Position numbers and translations under genes: made by a program
NCBI GenBank assembly: GCA_013398955.1
Contig: VWPU01013544.1
Location: 56,856-120,855 of the forward strand
Length of the DNA: 64,000 bases
Source of the DNA: Callaeas wilsoni
Taxonomy: Eukaryota > Chordata > Aves > Passeriformes > Callaeidae
Direction of reading: 5' to 3'
Notes under the pieces: generated by a model
The model's input: only the letters and a program-made list of their open reading frames with translations
Told to the model about the DNA's origin: nothing
Databases searched by the model: none
Part shown: piece by piece, positions 1 through 11,727 of the stretch
Layout of the letters: every line of letters starts with the position of its first letter
How positions within the stretch are numbered: position 1 is the first letter of the stretch

Positions 1-563
1 TCTTTATTTTTTCTCTGTGACAGAAAATGTCCTTTAAAATAGGTCCAAGTGCACAACCCTCCAACCCAAGCTGATGGTATCATTCCTAGCTAGGATCCCT
101 GTGCCTCTGGCAGATTTTAGCTTTTCTTGACAAGAAAGTACATTATTCCTGGCCATTTGCACCATATGGTGAGGAACTGCAGCTTTTATCCTGATGCAAT
201 CCCTGAGTGCTTTTCAGACAATTTTTATAGGAGTCCCTTCACTCATCGCTGAAGCGGAGCCAGTGCTGGAGGAAGATGTGGCAGCCACTCAGAGGAAATG
301 GTTGCCACGTCCCTGCAGCCTCTAGAAAGGTCTGCAGCACTTCTGAAAAATTGGGACCGCTTTGCAAATTGTTGGTATTTGTGATGGCATTGGTCACAGG
401 AGGCCAGGCCCTCAGTATGGATAAACAAGGTGTGAATAAACTGCAGCCAGGGCCGGCTCCTCACCCTTCCCACTTCAGGATGAGGGGAAGAAAAAACAGC
501 TTTGTTTTTGGCTTATCCTTACAGCCAACACCAGGCAGAGGTAACAACTCAGGTGGTCTCTGT

Positions 564-960
564 TACATAGAACCACAAAATGTCCTGAGCTGGGAGGGAC
601 CCACAGGGCTCACCCAGTCCCAGCCCTGGCCCTGCCCAGACCCCCCAACAATCCCAGCCTGGGCATCCCTGGCAGCGCTGTCCAAACGCTCCTGGAGCTC
701 TGGCAGCCTCGGGGCCGTGCCCATTCCCTGGGGAGCCTGGGCAGTGCCCGGCACCCTCTGGGGGAAGAACCTTTCCCTGCTCTCCAGCCCCAGCCTGCCC
801 CGGCCCAGCTCCAGCCGCTCCCTGGGTGCTGTCCCTGTCCCCGGGAGCAGAGATCGGAGCTGTCCCTCTGAGCAGCTGCAGCCCCCGGGGAGCTCCCACC
901 TCAGTGTCCTCTGCTCCAGCTGGACACACCAAGTACCCTCAGCCTCTCTCCTCTCCTCGT
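564..960 (-). repeat. CR1 LINE 3' end, minus orientation
   Basis: This segment is the reverse complement of a CR1 3' end and belongs to the same subfamily as the plus-strand copy at 51463-51695. Shared landmarks are the 3' tip ending in a run like CACAGAAT, the block around 'ctggcagcgctgtccaaacg' and the block around 'gcagtgcccggcaccctctg'. It continues about 170 bp further 5' than the plus-strand copy. Its GC-rich sequence gives long spurious open frames on both strands. Confidence 0.8.
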
Positions 961-1195
961 TTGTTGATCTTCAGACAGATTCACATCTCTGCCAGTTGCG
1001 TGTTCCATCCTGAGGTCTCCCTCTGCTTCGGTCATCTGCTGTGCAGTGGGTAGATGGCACCTCACCAGCAAAGGAGGCAGAAGTATTTTCCCACTTTGTA
1101 CATCCTTTAGGAGGGTGAATTTATCAGGCAAAGAGCTGCCACGTGGATGCAAAAATTAAGGAAACACCAGCAAACTTCCTGATGTAAACAACACA

Positions 1196-1505
1196 AAATC
1201 ACAGGATGGGTCAAATTGAGAGGAACCACAGTGGCCCATCTGGTGCCACTTCCCTGCTCCAGCAGAGCCATGCCAGAGCACAGGGCACAGGATTCTGTCC
1301 GGGTATCCTGGAATATCCCCAGTGAGGAGACTCCACAGCCTCTCTGGTCTCTGTTCAGGGCTGGGCGCTGCCCAGGGCAGAAGTTCTGCCTCCTCTGCAG
1401 GGGGAATTCCTGGGATCAGTCCCTGCCCGTTCCTCTGGTGCCGCTGCTTGGCACCTCTGAGAAGAGCCTGGTGCATCCTCTTGGCAGCCTGGTGGATGCC
1501 CAGTG
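1196..1505 (-). repeat. CR1 LINE 3' end, minus orientation (older copy)
   Basis: The segment reads as a degraded avian CR1 in reverse complement. It starts with 'aaatcacaggatgggtcaa', runs through 'ccacagtggcccatctggtg' and the block around 'tcctggaatatccccagtga', and ends near 'gaagagcctggtgcatcctc'. The order of these blocks matches the CR1 3' region. Divergence is higher than in most other copies in the window. Confidence 0.75.
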
Positions 1506-2925
1506 CTAGAGATCAAAGCTTCCTGACATCATTTAAGGCAAATTAAGTTAGTGATTTTCCTTTGTGAAAGTTTCTGAAAGGAATTTCTCTTCTCATGCCC
1601 CTCTTAAAATCTGTGGGATGTTTGAGTCAGAGCTGTAGGGTCAGGCCTGGCATCCATTGCCCTTCACAGCAGAGGGAAATCTCAAACTGAAGAAATTAAC
1701 TGGCAGCTCCAAAATGATGGGGTTTGTCTTTGAGAGGTGCAAATTCTCATGATCTTCTGAGTACATGCCTTAAGTAGAGGCTCTCCAAGACAGGTTTAAT
1801 GGGAGCACTGGGATCTGGTGCTGCAGGACTTCCCACGGCGTCAGCTGGGCTTTTCTGAAAAAATACGATAAAAACGAGGGCTGCGACAGCTTGGGTGGAG
1901 CTGTGTAAGAGAGAGTGTGTGGCTGACAGCATTTTTCCAGGAAACTGGACCGTGGGCCCGTGATTTCAGATGTTTTACTAGTTCCTGCTGGTGATCCTGA
2001 TGAGCAAACCAGTCTGGGTGAGGCTCAGATAATGCCTGTCCCCACTGTTACAGATTTTCATGTGGTTTAGATATAGACCATTTAAATTGCTTTGGATGAG
2101 AGACTTTAACGAGAAGGCAGTTTTGGAAGTGCTGGCTGTAATAGCAGCACTGTTAATATTACTGGTTTTGGCATGGCAGACACGAGAAAAGTATTTTTAG
2201 AGCCAGACATCTGAGAGCCTTGACAGGGGGTAGCATCTCTTCCCTCTGTCTTGCTCTGCATGTGGCTTTAACTTGAAACCATTATTCCCTCTGGGCCAGC
2301 AAACAATTTTGGCTAAAAGTTGCCTTGGATGTGGGAGACAAGGATCGGCTTCACACGTGTGGGCAGAACCCACCACACATCATATTCCTCCCTCTTCCAG
2401 AGATAAGCTGTGAGGGAGTTTCCTGAAATACTTCACTGACGGGAGCAGAGGAAACATTTTTTCAAGGGAGAGGTGCTTTAAAGAAAGGAAGGAATCTGTA
2501 ATTACATAACTTTCATTGCCGTCAGCGTACATTTTAATGGCTTTGATTTTCAGGTAGCAAGTCAGTAGAAATCCATCCTCAAATAGTCTGTTGGCTCCTT
2601 TGCTCCAAAGCATAAACATGTTTTCTTATCCAATCTGTATATTTATATTTGACAGCAAAACTGTCTAAGAAATATCTTTAAAGTTTTGCTTTTTTTTTTT
2701 TCCCTAAGGAGTAAAAAATTATAAATCCTTTAAAGAGACTGAGTATATGAAATTGCTGTTTCAAAGGTAGATATTGCTGAACCCACTGTCAGGAAAGCAA
2801 AACAAGATATTAAACTTCCCTGCTTTGAAGAGTTCTGCTCTCCAAATGGAATGAAATTGAAGTAATGTAGGAGAATTACCTTGAAAGCTGGGAGTGGATG
2901 ATTCAGAAAGCCTCTTCCCCCCCCT

Positions 2926-2945
2926 TGATGATGATGATGATGATG
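2926..2945. repeat. (TGA)n microsatellite
   Basis: Six or so uninterrupted TGA/GAT units follow a short C-run. Confidence 0.9.
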
Positions 2946-4937
2946 GTTGGTTCAGCAGCAATGGGTACCAGGTCTGAAAGGTGAAATTTTGCAGCACATT
3001 CTAGATGGGCAGAGCTACAGGCATTGTGAATGTGGCTTCAGGTTCAGGACTTTACAGGAAAGCTTTCACCAACAGGAAATGAGGAAAAAGCATAATTTTT
3101 TTTAGAGCTGTGTGAGGCGTTTTTTTCAACCTGAAACTAAATCTTAAACTTATATATAGACACATTAATAGAAATAACTTCATTTTCTGAGTGAAGGTTG
3201 GTGGCCCCTTTTGAAATCTGGGCAAGCCTGAGTTTCACATCTGAGGAGGTGACTCCAGCAGGAGCCAGTCTGACCAGCCTGGAGCTTTCTTATAACCAGC
3301 ACAAGCAGAAATATTTCCCCTGCTTAAACTCAGCTTTAGCCTGGTAGGCCAAAAAATCTCCAAACTGACAAAAGTCGTTTAGTTTCAACACTGAGGCAGT
3401 TTTGCAATCTTCCCCTCCTCACACACACGTGCAGTTTGGCTGCTATTTATCACTTTAAATTGTTCCCTATCAAATATGAAAAGTGTTATGAGTAGCTGGG
3501 ATGAAGTGCAGGCTCTGAGGAAGACACTGATAAAACTCCCCTGGCTTTAACAGAGACAGGATTTAACCCTCACCCTCTTTTTTTTGGCTCTCTGTATATA
3601 CTTCTATTGGTGATGAGCTGTATCACTCCTTGCTATTTTATTTTGGCAGGCTTCAGTGCGAGATAATAGCATGCGTTTTTAAAAATGAAGTTGCTAGCTT
3701 TGTAAAAGGAAGTTAAATACTCACTTCTAAGCATAATCAGTCTATTAAAAGCAAAACAAAAAAAAGAGATAGTAGAGTCATCCAGAGGGAGATGACAAGA
3801 TAAACTGGTGAGTAGAGCTCTTAAGGCCGAGTGTTTGAATATGTTTTAACAAACTATTCAAATTCTAAGTGCTGTCTGTTTTTCTTCCATAGTTGCACAT
3901 GAACATGGAGTTATTTTGTGCATATTTGTGCGGCCTTTGAAGTAATTCACACATTGCATCAATCCATTCATAGCTTGAGCAAGCTCCAGCCTGAATTCAC
4001 TGAGTTGATTTAAAAACCTGTACTCAAACTGTAGGACTGGTCAGCTCCCTTCATTTCCTGTAGCAGATTTTGTTAATGAATAATTGAAACTGTCCAAGCT
4101 ACAGGGCCAGAAACAAATCCAGCAGGGCTCATTTTGCACTGGAATCATCCTTCTGTGCAGGACTCCCCCAAATAAATACTCACTGAAAAGTCACTTGTAT
4201 CCTCAGCTTTCAAAGCATCACAGCCTTGCCGTAATTTCATGTCAGTCACTTCAAAATGTGCCACATCAAAAACTAAAAATATTTACGTTTTTACAAGTGT
4301 AGAATACATGGATTAGCCATACTTTTTTTGGAAGGCTGAGGTAGCACACAGGCTGGTAATTCCTTTTCTGTATTGAGTTATAAATACAGTCACTAATTGT
4401 GCTACATTTTGAGGGAGTTTGTAGAAAATTCTCCGGAATTTTTAATAGCAGTGTTTATTGACTCTTGAAGATAAGTGATTAAAAGTGAGCTTGTGAAGTG
4501 TCAGAAATGCCAAACAGTAAATCTTTTATTTTAACTATGCAAGTATTTGCCTGCATTGATTAATGTATTTTGACACATAATGATAAAGCGTTAATGTGAG
4601 AAATACATTATACAAAACCGTGATAATCACTGAGGTTCTGTAACATCTTTATGACCTTCCAATATCCAGCATGTGTAAACTTTGTTAAATTAGTAGTGAT
4701 GTAGTTTGGCATGTAAACGGCTTGGGAGATTTGGATGAAAAGCATTAACCTTGGCACTTGAGGTTTTTTGTTTGTTTGCTTGTTTTTTGAAGGGTTTTTT
4801 GGTTTGCTTTTTTTAAGAAAAGCCACCAAAAATGTATCCGCAGATTCCTATATCTTAGGGTCTTTTTGTTAGGTTTCATTTCACCTGCCTTCGGACATCT
4901 GTAATGTCTGCATTTAAACTATTGATATGAAGCTCCC

Positions 4938-5412
4938 TTTAGGGAATCACAGAGTCATCGAGGTGGGAAGAGCCCCTCAGGATCACCCAGTGCCACCCCA
5001 GCAGCTCCAGCATCACCCCAAACCCTGTCCCCAAGGGCCACATCCAGACTCCTCCTGAACACTCCCACAGACAGGGACTCCAAACCTCCCTGGGCAGCTC
5101 ATCCCAAGGCCTCATCACTCTTCCAGGGAAATTTTCTTTCCCAATCTCCACTCTGCCCCTCCCCTGGTGCAATTTGAGGCCATTTCCTCTCCTCTTTTCC
5201 CTTGGGACACGGCAGCAGAGCCCGACCCCCCCTCACTGCCCCTCCTGTCAGGGGGTTGTGGGGAGCAATCAGGTCCCCCCCGAGCCTCCTCTTCTCCAGG
5301 CTGAGCCTCTGTCCCAGCTCCCTCAGCTGCTCCTCATGGGACTTGTGTTCCAGCCCCTTCCCCAGCTCCATTCCCTTCTCTGGACACGCTCCAGCCCCTC
5401 AATGTCCTTTTT
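4938..5412 (-). repeat. CR1 LINE 3' end, minus orientation, about 475 bp
   Basis: The segment starts at the CR1 tip ('aatcacagagtcatcgaggt') and runs into the more 5' CR1 part ('ctcctcttctccaggctgag', 'tctggacacgctccagcccc'). It is one of the longer copies here. It ends at a T-run next to a GC-richer segment of unknown origin. Confidence 0.85.
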
Positions 5413-5775
5413 TTTGAAGTGAGGGAGTTTCCTCCTCTGGTGAGAGGGAACCAGACATTATTAAGGACGAAAATAATCTCAGCTGAAAGCGGTTGCTGCA
5501 AACGACCCAGGAAACACAATTCATACAGAACACGTCCTCTTGATTCCCTGCACAGATGCTCTGGAAGTAGTTTTTCCCTGCGTTTTTCCCACCTGCAGGG
5601 GTGGGAGCCTTTTGGGAGGGGAGGGCAGGGTTGTCCCGGGGCGGTGGCCCTGGAGAAGCGGAGCTGTCCAGCACCTCCAGCTCCTCAGGGCACGGCGGCT
5701 GCTCCGAGAGGGGACAGGAGAAACCCCGACCTCGCCATTCCCCCAGCAAACGCTTCCCCGAAGCAGAGTCCTCCA
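5413..5775. other. GC-rich segment of unknown origin beside an LTR-like block
   Basis: This segment has higher GC than its surroundings and is open in overlapping frames on both strands (125 codons each way: 5419-5796 plus, 5399-5776 minus). No conserved domain is recognisable in either. It lies directly downstream, on the minus strand, of the LTR-like block at about 5776-6080, so it could be leftover internal sequence of an endogenous retrovirus. That is inference: I could not identify a primer-binding site or a gag-like motif. Confidence 0.3.
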
Positions 5776-6080
5776 CTGAGAACGGGAGCTAAGTAACGAC
5801 AAACACCGATACTGTTAGATAGCGTTCTCCTTTATTGTTCAAATCAAGCAGGATTATGTAGCATTTCCAACTAGTCATCCGTTGTCCACGCACTGTAACT
5901 AACTCTGTGATTGGATACTTAGGTAAAATCAAGCCTGCCTACTGTCTGCTAATTGGATAACATACGGCAAACAAGTGCCCTCTCTCCTCCCAGCTTGCGG
6001 TTTTCGCATCCCGTTAAACCTCCTCCTTTTCTCACGGACACCTCAAGGACACTCTCAGCACTCAGTCATGTTAATCTCAG
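5776..6080 (-). mobile_element. LTR-like block, minus orientation (possible solo or partial LTR)
   Basis: Read on the minus strand, this block has the layout of a retroviral LTR. It has a long U3-like part with two CCAAT-type motifs (complement of 'gattggatac' near 5911 and of 'taattggata' near 5950) and an AATAAA polyadenylation signal (complement of TTTATT near 5832). A short T/G-rich U5-like tail follows. Exact ends and target-site duplication could not be fixed. It sits antisense to ERG, the orientation usually tolerated inside genes. The assignment to an endogenous retrovirus is inference from layout, without database support. Confidence 0.45.
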
Positions 6081-6460
6081 CACTCAGGGCAAGCAGGCCC
6101 TGCTAAGTCTGGCTTGTTCACTACATTCAGATACAGACCATGTCCATTCTGCTCTAAGAATTCTTCTACACTTCCCTGCTCCACAGCTGCTTCCAGCATC
6201 GCTTTTGAAGCCTCCCCGTTCGCAGGGGCTCGGGGGGCACCGCGCGCGTCTGACATCATCCACAAATGTTCGACACAAGTGGAGCTGGGCCGGCGGAAGC
6301 TCTCCTTTGAAAGATGCTCTTGGAAGGCTGCAGCCTTCAAAGCTGGCTCCCGAGCCCTGCCCTGTGATACACGGCCTTTGTTTTGCATAAATGTTTGTTT
6401 TAATGAGGTAGCGCAATGCAGATCGTCCAAATCAGAAACATGTGATGCACCCTAGGCAAG
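6081..6460. other. Unassigned segment with open frames on both strands
   Basis: A CpG-containing segment next to the LTR-like block, open for 110-117 codons in two minus frames (6077-6430, 6084-6416) and for 113 codons in a plus frame (6114-6455). No domain is recognisable. It may be part of the same inserted element or unrelated unique sequence. Confidence 0.25.
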
Positions 6461-7659
6461 AGAAAGGCAATAACTACACAGATTTTTGAGGAGGGCTAGT
6501 CATACCACAGGCTACCATTATAACTGAAAAAACAACAAGAATTTTAATATAGCTGTCTGGCCAAATATATTAATTTAAATTGAATGGCTTTTTCTGATAT
6601 TATAGCTGTGAGGCACAATGTTCTACTGGCAGGCATCTTCAAAACCTTTTTTAGAAGATTTGCTTCAAATTATTTCTGTGCACCAGATCTTGATGGTATG
6701 TGCATTTGGGAGTCTGACCAAAGGGGGGGAAAAAAAAAGCTTTTGATTAAATAAATGACCTTTCCTGGAGGTTGAATGAAATGGAGATTGGAATACAAAA
6801 AGCTACCTCCTCCAACAGTGTTTTCTTCAAAACATTCACTCTGAGCTCTCCTCCATTAACTTTACCCCAAGTTTTTCACAAATGTTTGTATCCTTGTGCC
6901 AGCACAGAAATATTCTTTCCCACCAGAAAATCCTTTAAAATAAATTTTATTCATTTCCACGGTTATTTCCCCAGATAATTTGCTGACCACCAATTTCCAT
7001 TCTTTGCCAGAGAATCCTGTTGTGTTTCTCCAAAACCTGGCAAAACTGGTTTTCCTCAGGTAATTGCATCTCTTGGCAGACTGGAGACGTTTTCCTGCTT
7101 GCTTGGAGAAGAAAAGTTTATAATTTCTTAATTATTTTCTGAAATGATTTCCCTTGATAAAAAATAGCATCAACTTAGCCTGTCAAGCAGCTTTGCACTT
7201 TGTAATTATGCAATGAAGCAAAGCTCTGGGAAGCCACTGAAGCTGAGAACAACGTGGAACATCCTTCCCAGTGGTTGGGGTTAATAAAAGTTGAGTCTCA
7301 CAAGGAGACCAACACCCCGTAGAATATTGGGTTGCTTATTATTAGATTAGATTACAAAGCCATCACAAATTTCACCAAAAGGCAGAAAGTTTTTCCTCCA
7401 CCTGTGTGGAGCTGGTGGAGGAAAAATTTTGCTTTTGTGCTCACCTGAGTGGCTTCATTTTTGACTGGGTTGGGACAACCCACAGACAGCCCTGACACAG
7501 CTTGGAGGGGCCTCTTAGTGTTTCTTCTCACACCGTCTGGGGTGGATATTGGTTCTCTGCAGCCTTCTAGAGCAAAAGAAATGTGAAGTGATCCTTTTAG
7601 GAAACACAGTTCTGGTTTTGGTGGGGTTTTTTTGCATCTGGACATTTGATATACCATAA

Positions 7660-7905
7660 ATCATAGAATCCCAGAATGGTTTGGGTTGGAAGGGCCTTAA
7701 CGCCGATCCAGTGCCACCCCTGCCATGGGCAGGGACACCTCCCACTGTCCCTGGCTGCTCCAAGCCCCAATGTCCAACGTGGCCTTGGGCACTGCCAGGG
7801 ATCCAGGGGCAGCCACAGCTGCTCTGTGCCAGGGCCTCCTCACCCTCCCAGGGAACTACTCCTTCCCAAAATCCCATCCAACCCTTCCCTCCTTCAGCTT
7901 AAGGC
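7660..7905 (-). repeat. CR1 LINE 3' end, minus orientation
   Basis: Starts at the CR1 tip 'catagaatcccagaatggtt' and runs through 'tgccatgggcagggacacct' and the block around 'gggcactgccagggatccag'. It belongs to the abundant passerine-like subfamily that recurs through this window. Confidence 0.9.
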
Positions 7906-8117
7906 TATTCTCTAATTACTAATTCCCTAATGACTAAGTCCTGTTTCCATATCCATACAATTCCTGGTGAATTTGTCTGCTTACCTGAATGTTTTTCTGA
8001 ATTTCCAACTCTACCGTTGGTCACCAGATCTGGAGTGGTTGGAGTTTTTCTTCTGACTTACGTGCACTTGATTACTTGAAGTTCAGAGTTTTGGAGGACT
8101 CAGTGCTGTGTTTAACT

Positions 8118-8200
8118 GGCAAGGTGGTGTTCAGTCAAAGGTTGGACTTGATCTTGGAGATTTTTTCCCAGCCTTAATGATTCTTTGATTCTGTGTCCAA
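8118..8200 (+). repeat. CR1 3' tip fragment, plus orientation
   Basis: Short terminal fragment with 'aaaggttggacttgatcttg' followed by 'aatgattctttgattctgtg', the typical CR1 3' end with its 8-bp terminal repeats. Confidence 0.7.
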
Positions 8201-9147
8201 GCCTGCATTGAATTTGAGCACTTCCCAGAAAAAAAGTTCTAATTTATAAGCTTGGCTTTTATGAAAGAGAGATGGATTTTTCTTTTATCCGTGCCTCCAG
8301 CTGTAATTCCCCCAGGGTTGCACCTGGAGAGGTGCTGGTGCCCCAGGACCTTGGGTGGGAGACCACTTCTCTGCTACTCTTGCTCGCTTGGGTTTTCTTC
8401 CTCGTTTTCTGGAAACTCTCAGTATAATAATTAACATTTTTTTAGCTCTCGATCTGAGGTTTTAGTTTCTTCCACTGATTCCTGCAGTTCCATATATTTC
8501 TACCTGCATTTGCCTGCCGATCTTGGATTCAGGAAGTAGCCAAAGCACGTGCTTGACCTTGAGGATAAGCTTAAAATTCACGAAGTGTAATGGGGTTTGA
8601 GCATCTGCTTAGAGTGAAATCTAAAATTAAATGTCCTTCCTGAATAAGGATGTTCTCCTGAGTCAGCCCCTGCATGCGCTGCCTTAGAATAGGCCCTGGC
8701 TGTCCCTCGAGCCTGTCAGACACGCCGGATGCTCTCAGAAGTGGTTAATCTGATGAAAGAATTCATCTCAGAGTCATCATGAAACCACAAGTTTCCTTCA
8801 CTTTCAGTCTGCTGCTTTGATATTGTTGGTCAGCAGTTCTCCTCAAAAACCATCCCCCAGTGAAGTCCCATCCCTAACAATCTGTTTTATGCAGCCTGAT
8901 TTACCCACTGCATGAAGATGTTTGTCACCCTGCTGTATCCTTTGTATTTCCTTCCTTGGATATTCTGAATATTGGGGAAAAGAGGCTCTTTCCATGTCTT
9001 GCCCAGGAAATCACCATGAGATTAAAGCCTGAAATAACACAGTGATTAGAGCATGAATTTATGTGTATCATTGCCATAAGGTACTTTAATGCATGAGATT
9101 AATCTTAATCTGCAGGCGTTCCAGCTTAAAAATGGTTGAGTAACTTT

Positions 9148-9180
9148 AAAAAAATAAATAAACAAACAAATAAATAAATA
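9148..9180. repeat. (AAAT/AAAC)n simple repeat
   Basis: A-rich tetranucleotide run of AAAT and AAAC units. Confidence 0.85.
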
Positions 9181-11327
9181 GTGTAGGAAAAAAGGCACCA
9201 CTCAATAAGAAAATTAACGTGAGAGAGGAAATCCCTCCAATGAACCTTCACCTGTAGCAGCTGAACATTTTGCCAAGAGCTGAACACACGAAAATCATCT
9301 TTGCAATTGGAGAGTCAGTTGTTTTGAGTTCTTTTGTACAGTCTTTCAACCAGTAACATAAATTACCAGATATGATTTTGGATATTCATGGTGCACAAAG
9401 TTCTGTGGTTTGGGATAGGCAGCTTGAAAAAGCAATCTGTTTTCCAACCTAACCTGAACTAACTCATATCATTTTATTTGTTATCCCCTGTGATTTTTTT
9501 TTAAAGGACAATTTCTGGAATGACAGCTGAGTAACATCAGCCTTGCTGTAACTTTTTTGCATTTTTTGTGTTTCTACGAGAAGCTCAAGCCAGAAAAATA
9601 CCCCACTTCTTGGCAGTTGATTAGAACTACTGACTCTGATTTTTGACTCTGCAATTATATTGTTCTGTGTCAAATAAGGCATTCCAAATTCTTTCCTCCT
9701 GTGTGTCTGGCAGTGTCTCCATGGACTTGCTTGGATCCTGCTTGTGATGTTGGCAGATGCTTTGGTTCTGCACATGCTTGGCTTGAACAAAGCCTGCACA
9801 AACAGAACTTGGAGCGAAATGCACTCCTTTATAACTTTATTCCCATGTTCTGTTGATATTCCAATGGCAAATAAAGCTTCCCTGACCCCCAGACCTGGGG
9901 CTGCCGATGTGCAGGACCCAGGGTAAGTTTGGGAATGAAGGTTCTGATTCAGGGAAGTGTCTGACAAAGTGTGATATTGTAGTTCTGGTGTTTGTACTTC
10001 CTTCTGTCCTGCTTCTCACAGGAGAATTAAGGAGCAAGTGGGCGGTTGAGCTCTGGAGAGAGGTACTGAGTGCTGGATCTTCTCCTGGCACTGCTGTGTT
10101 GGAAGTTCAGGGATGGAGATGATCCCAGTGCTGCGCCTGAGCATGTCCTGGGCTACTGTGGGCAAAGGATTGGGCGTTCCCTCCTTGAAAACTTCGACAA
10201 TCATCCTCTTTCCTTCCTTTACTTTCACAAGCGCCCTGAAAACCAAGTGTGGAAACCACTTAAAAATACCAGCTCAAGACAATGCCCGCTGTTTTCAAAG
10301 CCTGCTGTTGTTTTTCTTCAGTCCAAAATGACACAGCAAGTTTGTCCTGAGCTAACAAATGGCTTCAGCTGTCCCCAAAACCACATTCTTTGGCAAATAA
10401 CTGCATTGTCCATAAATAAATATGGTTTCACTGAGCTGTGATGGAAGAGATGCAATGGTGAGAGGTCTTGGAAAGTCTGGAACTGTAGCTTGGCCTTGGA
10501 GAGGAACGAGCTCTGTGCATGAGTGTTCAGGTGTTAAAGCACCTGGCCACCCTAAATACCTGTGTTTAGTTGGCAAAATAGGTTGATCTGCTGAGAAACT
10601 CCGGAGGCAATCCTGGCACTATCAGTAGTGTCAGCAGCTCAGGGCTGGAAGGTCGATATTCCACATCAGGCAGGAAAGTCCAGGTTTTCTGAAATTATTC
10701 TTCATTTTTTTCACCTGCTGTTTAAATCACCTAAAACTCTGATGACACTGATAAATCTCACAGGTGACTAACCCACACTGGACATACAAACCAGTGGCTT
10801 CAATAATTTGTGCCTGTGGTGTGTGAAGGAACGTACCCAGGCTTAGTTACAGCTACAGTGAAATGTCTCATAAAAAGTGAAAATTAAAAAAAATAACATC
10901 CCAATCCTGTGAAACCACATCCATAAATTTGTTCCTTATATTTTATGTAGTCTTCACTGAACTCAGTGAGAATGTAGTGTTGTGTAAAGATAAGCCAGCT
11001 GTGAGTCTTTGCAGGACTGGAGTTCATGTCTGTGGTGTTATTTCCAAACGCAAAATGAGATCATTAAAAAGAAATCCAGCAGTTACAGTCACTAAGTGAC
11101 ACATCCCAGGTACCAGCAGTGTCCTTTGTTGAACCTAGCAAGTGAAAAGCTATGAAATATTAACATTTAACTAAAACTTAAATCTTTAAGGAAATTTTTT
11201 CTTTCCTGTTCTCTTTTTCTTCTTCCTTTTTTTTTAAATGCCAGATCATAAAAATAAGATGACAGTGGCGTGAGTAACTTTTTTTCTGCTCTCCCATCAC
11301 AACCTATATTTCACTTACAAACCAATA

Positions 11328-11727
11328 TGATTTGGGTTGGAAAGGACCTTAAAGATCATCTTGTTCCACTCCTGCCATGGGCAGGGACACCTCCCACTGT
11401 CCCAGGCTGCTCCAAGCCCCAGTGTCCAACCTGGCCTTGGGCACTGCCAGGGATCCAGGGGCAGCCACAGCTGCTCTGGGCACCCTGTGCCAGGGCCTAC
11501 CCACCCTCCCAGGGAACAATTCCTTCCCAATATCCCATTCATCCCTGCCCTCTGGCAGTGGGAAGCCATTCCCTGTGTCCTGTCCCTCCAGCCCCTGGAA
11601 ATTGTCTCTCTCCATGTTTCCTGTGGGCTCCTTCAGGCCCTGCAAGGCCACAATGAGGTCACCCCAAAGCTTCTCCTCTCCAGGCTGAACAATCCCAGCT
11701 CTCCCAGCCTTTTCTCATGTCTTGGTT
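11328..11727 (-). repeat. CR1 LINE 3' end, minus orientation, about 400 bp
   Basis: Starts near the tip ('gatttgggttggaaaggacc') and extends beyond the common truncation point into 'ctccaggctgaacaatccca' and the block around 'gctctcccagccttttctca'. It is one of the least 5'-truncated members of the abundant subfamily. The terminal CATAGAAT repeats are missing. Confidence 0.9.

Noticed and set aside
5399..5796. Opposed 125-codon frames as a gene pair
   Set aside because: Overlapping frames on both strands in a GC-rich segment are best explained by composition. No known protein is recognisable.
9464..9967. 167-codon minus-strand open frame
   Set aside because: No recognisable domain, no splice or promoter context and no codon pattern of a gene. 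A frame of this length is expected by chance in this much sequence.
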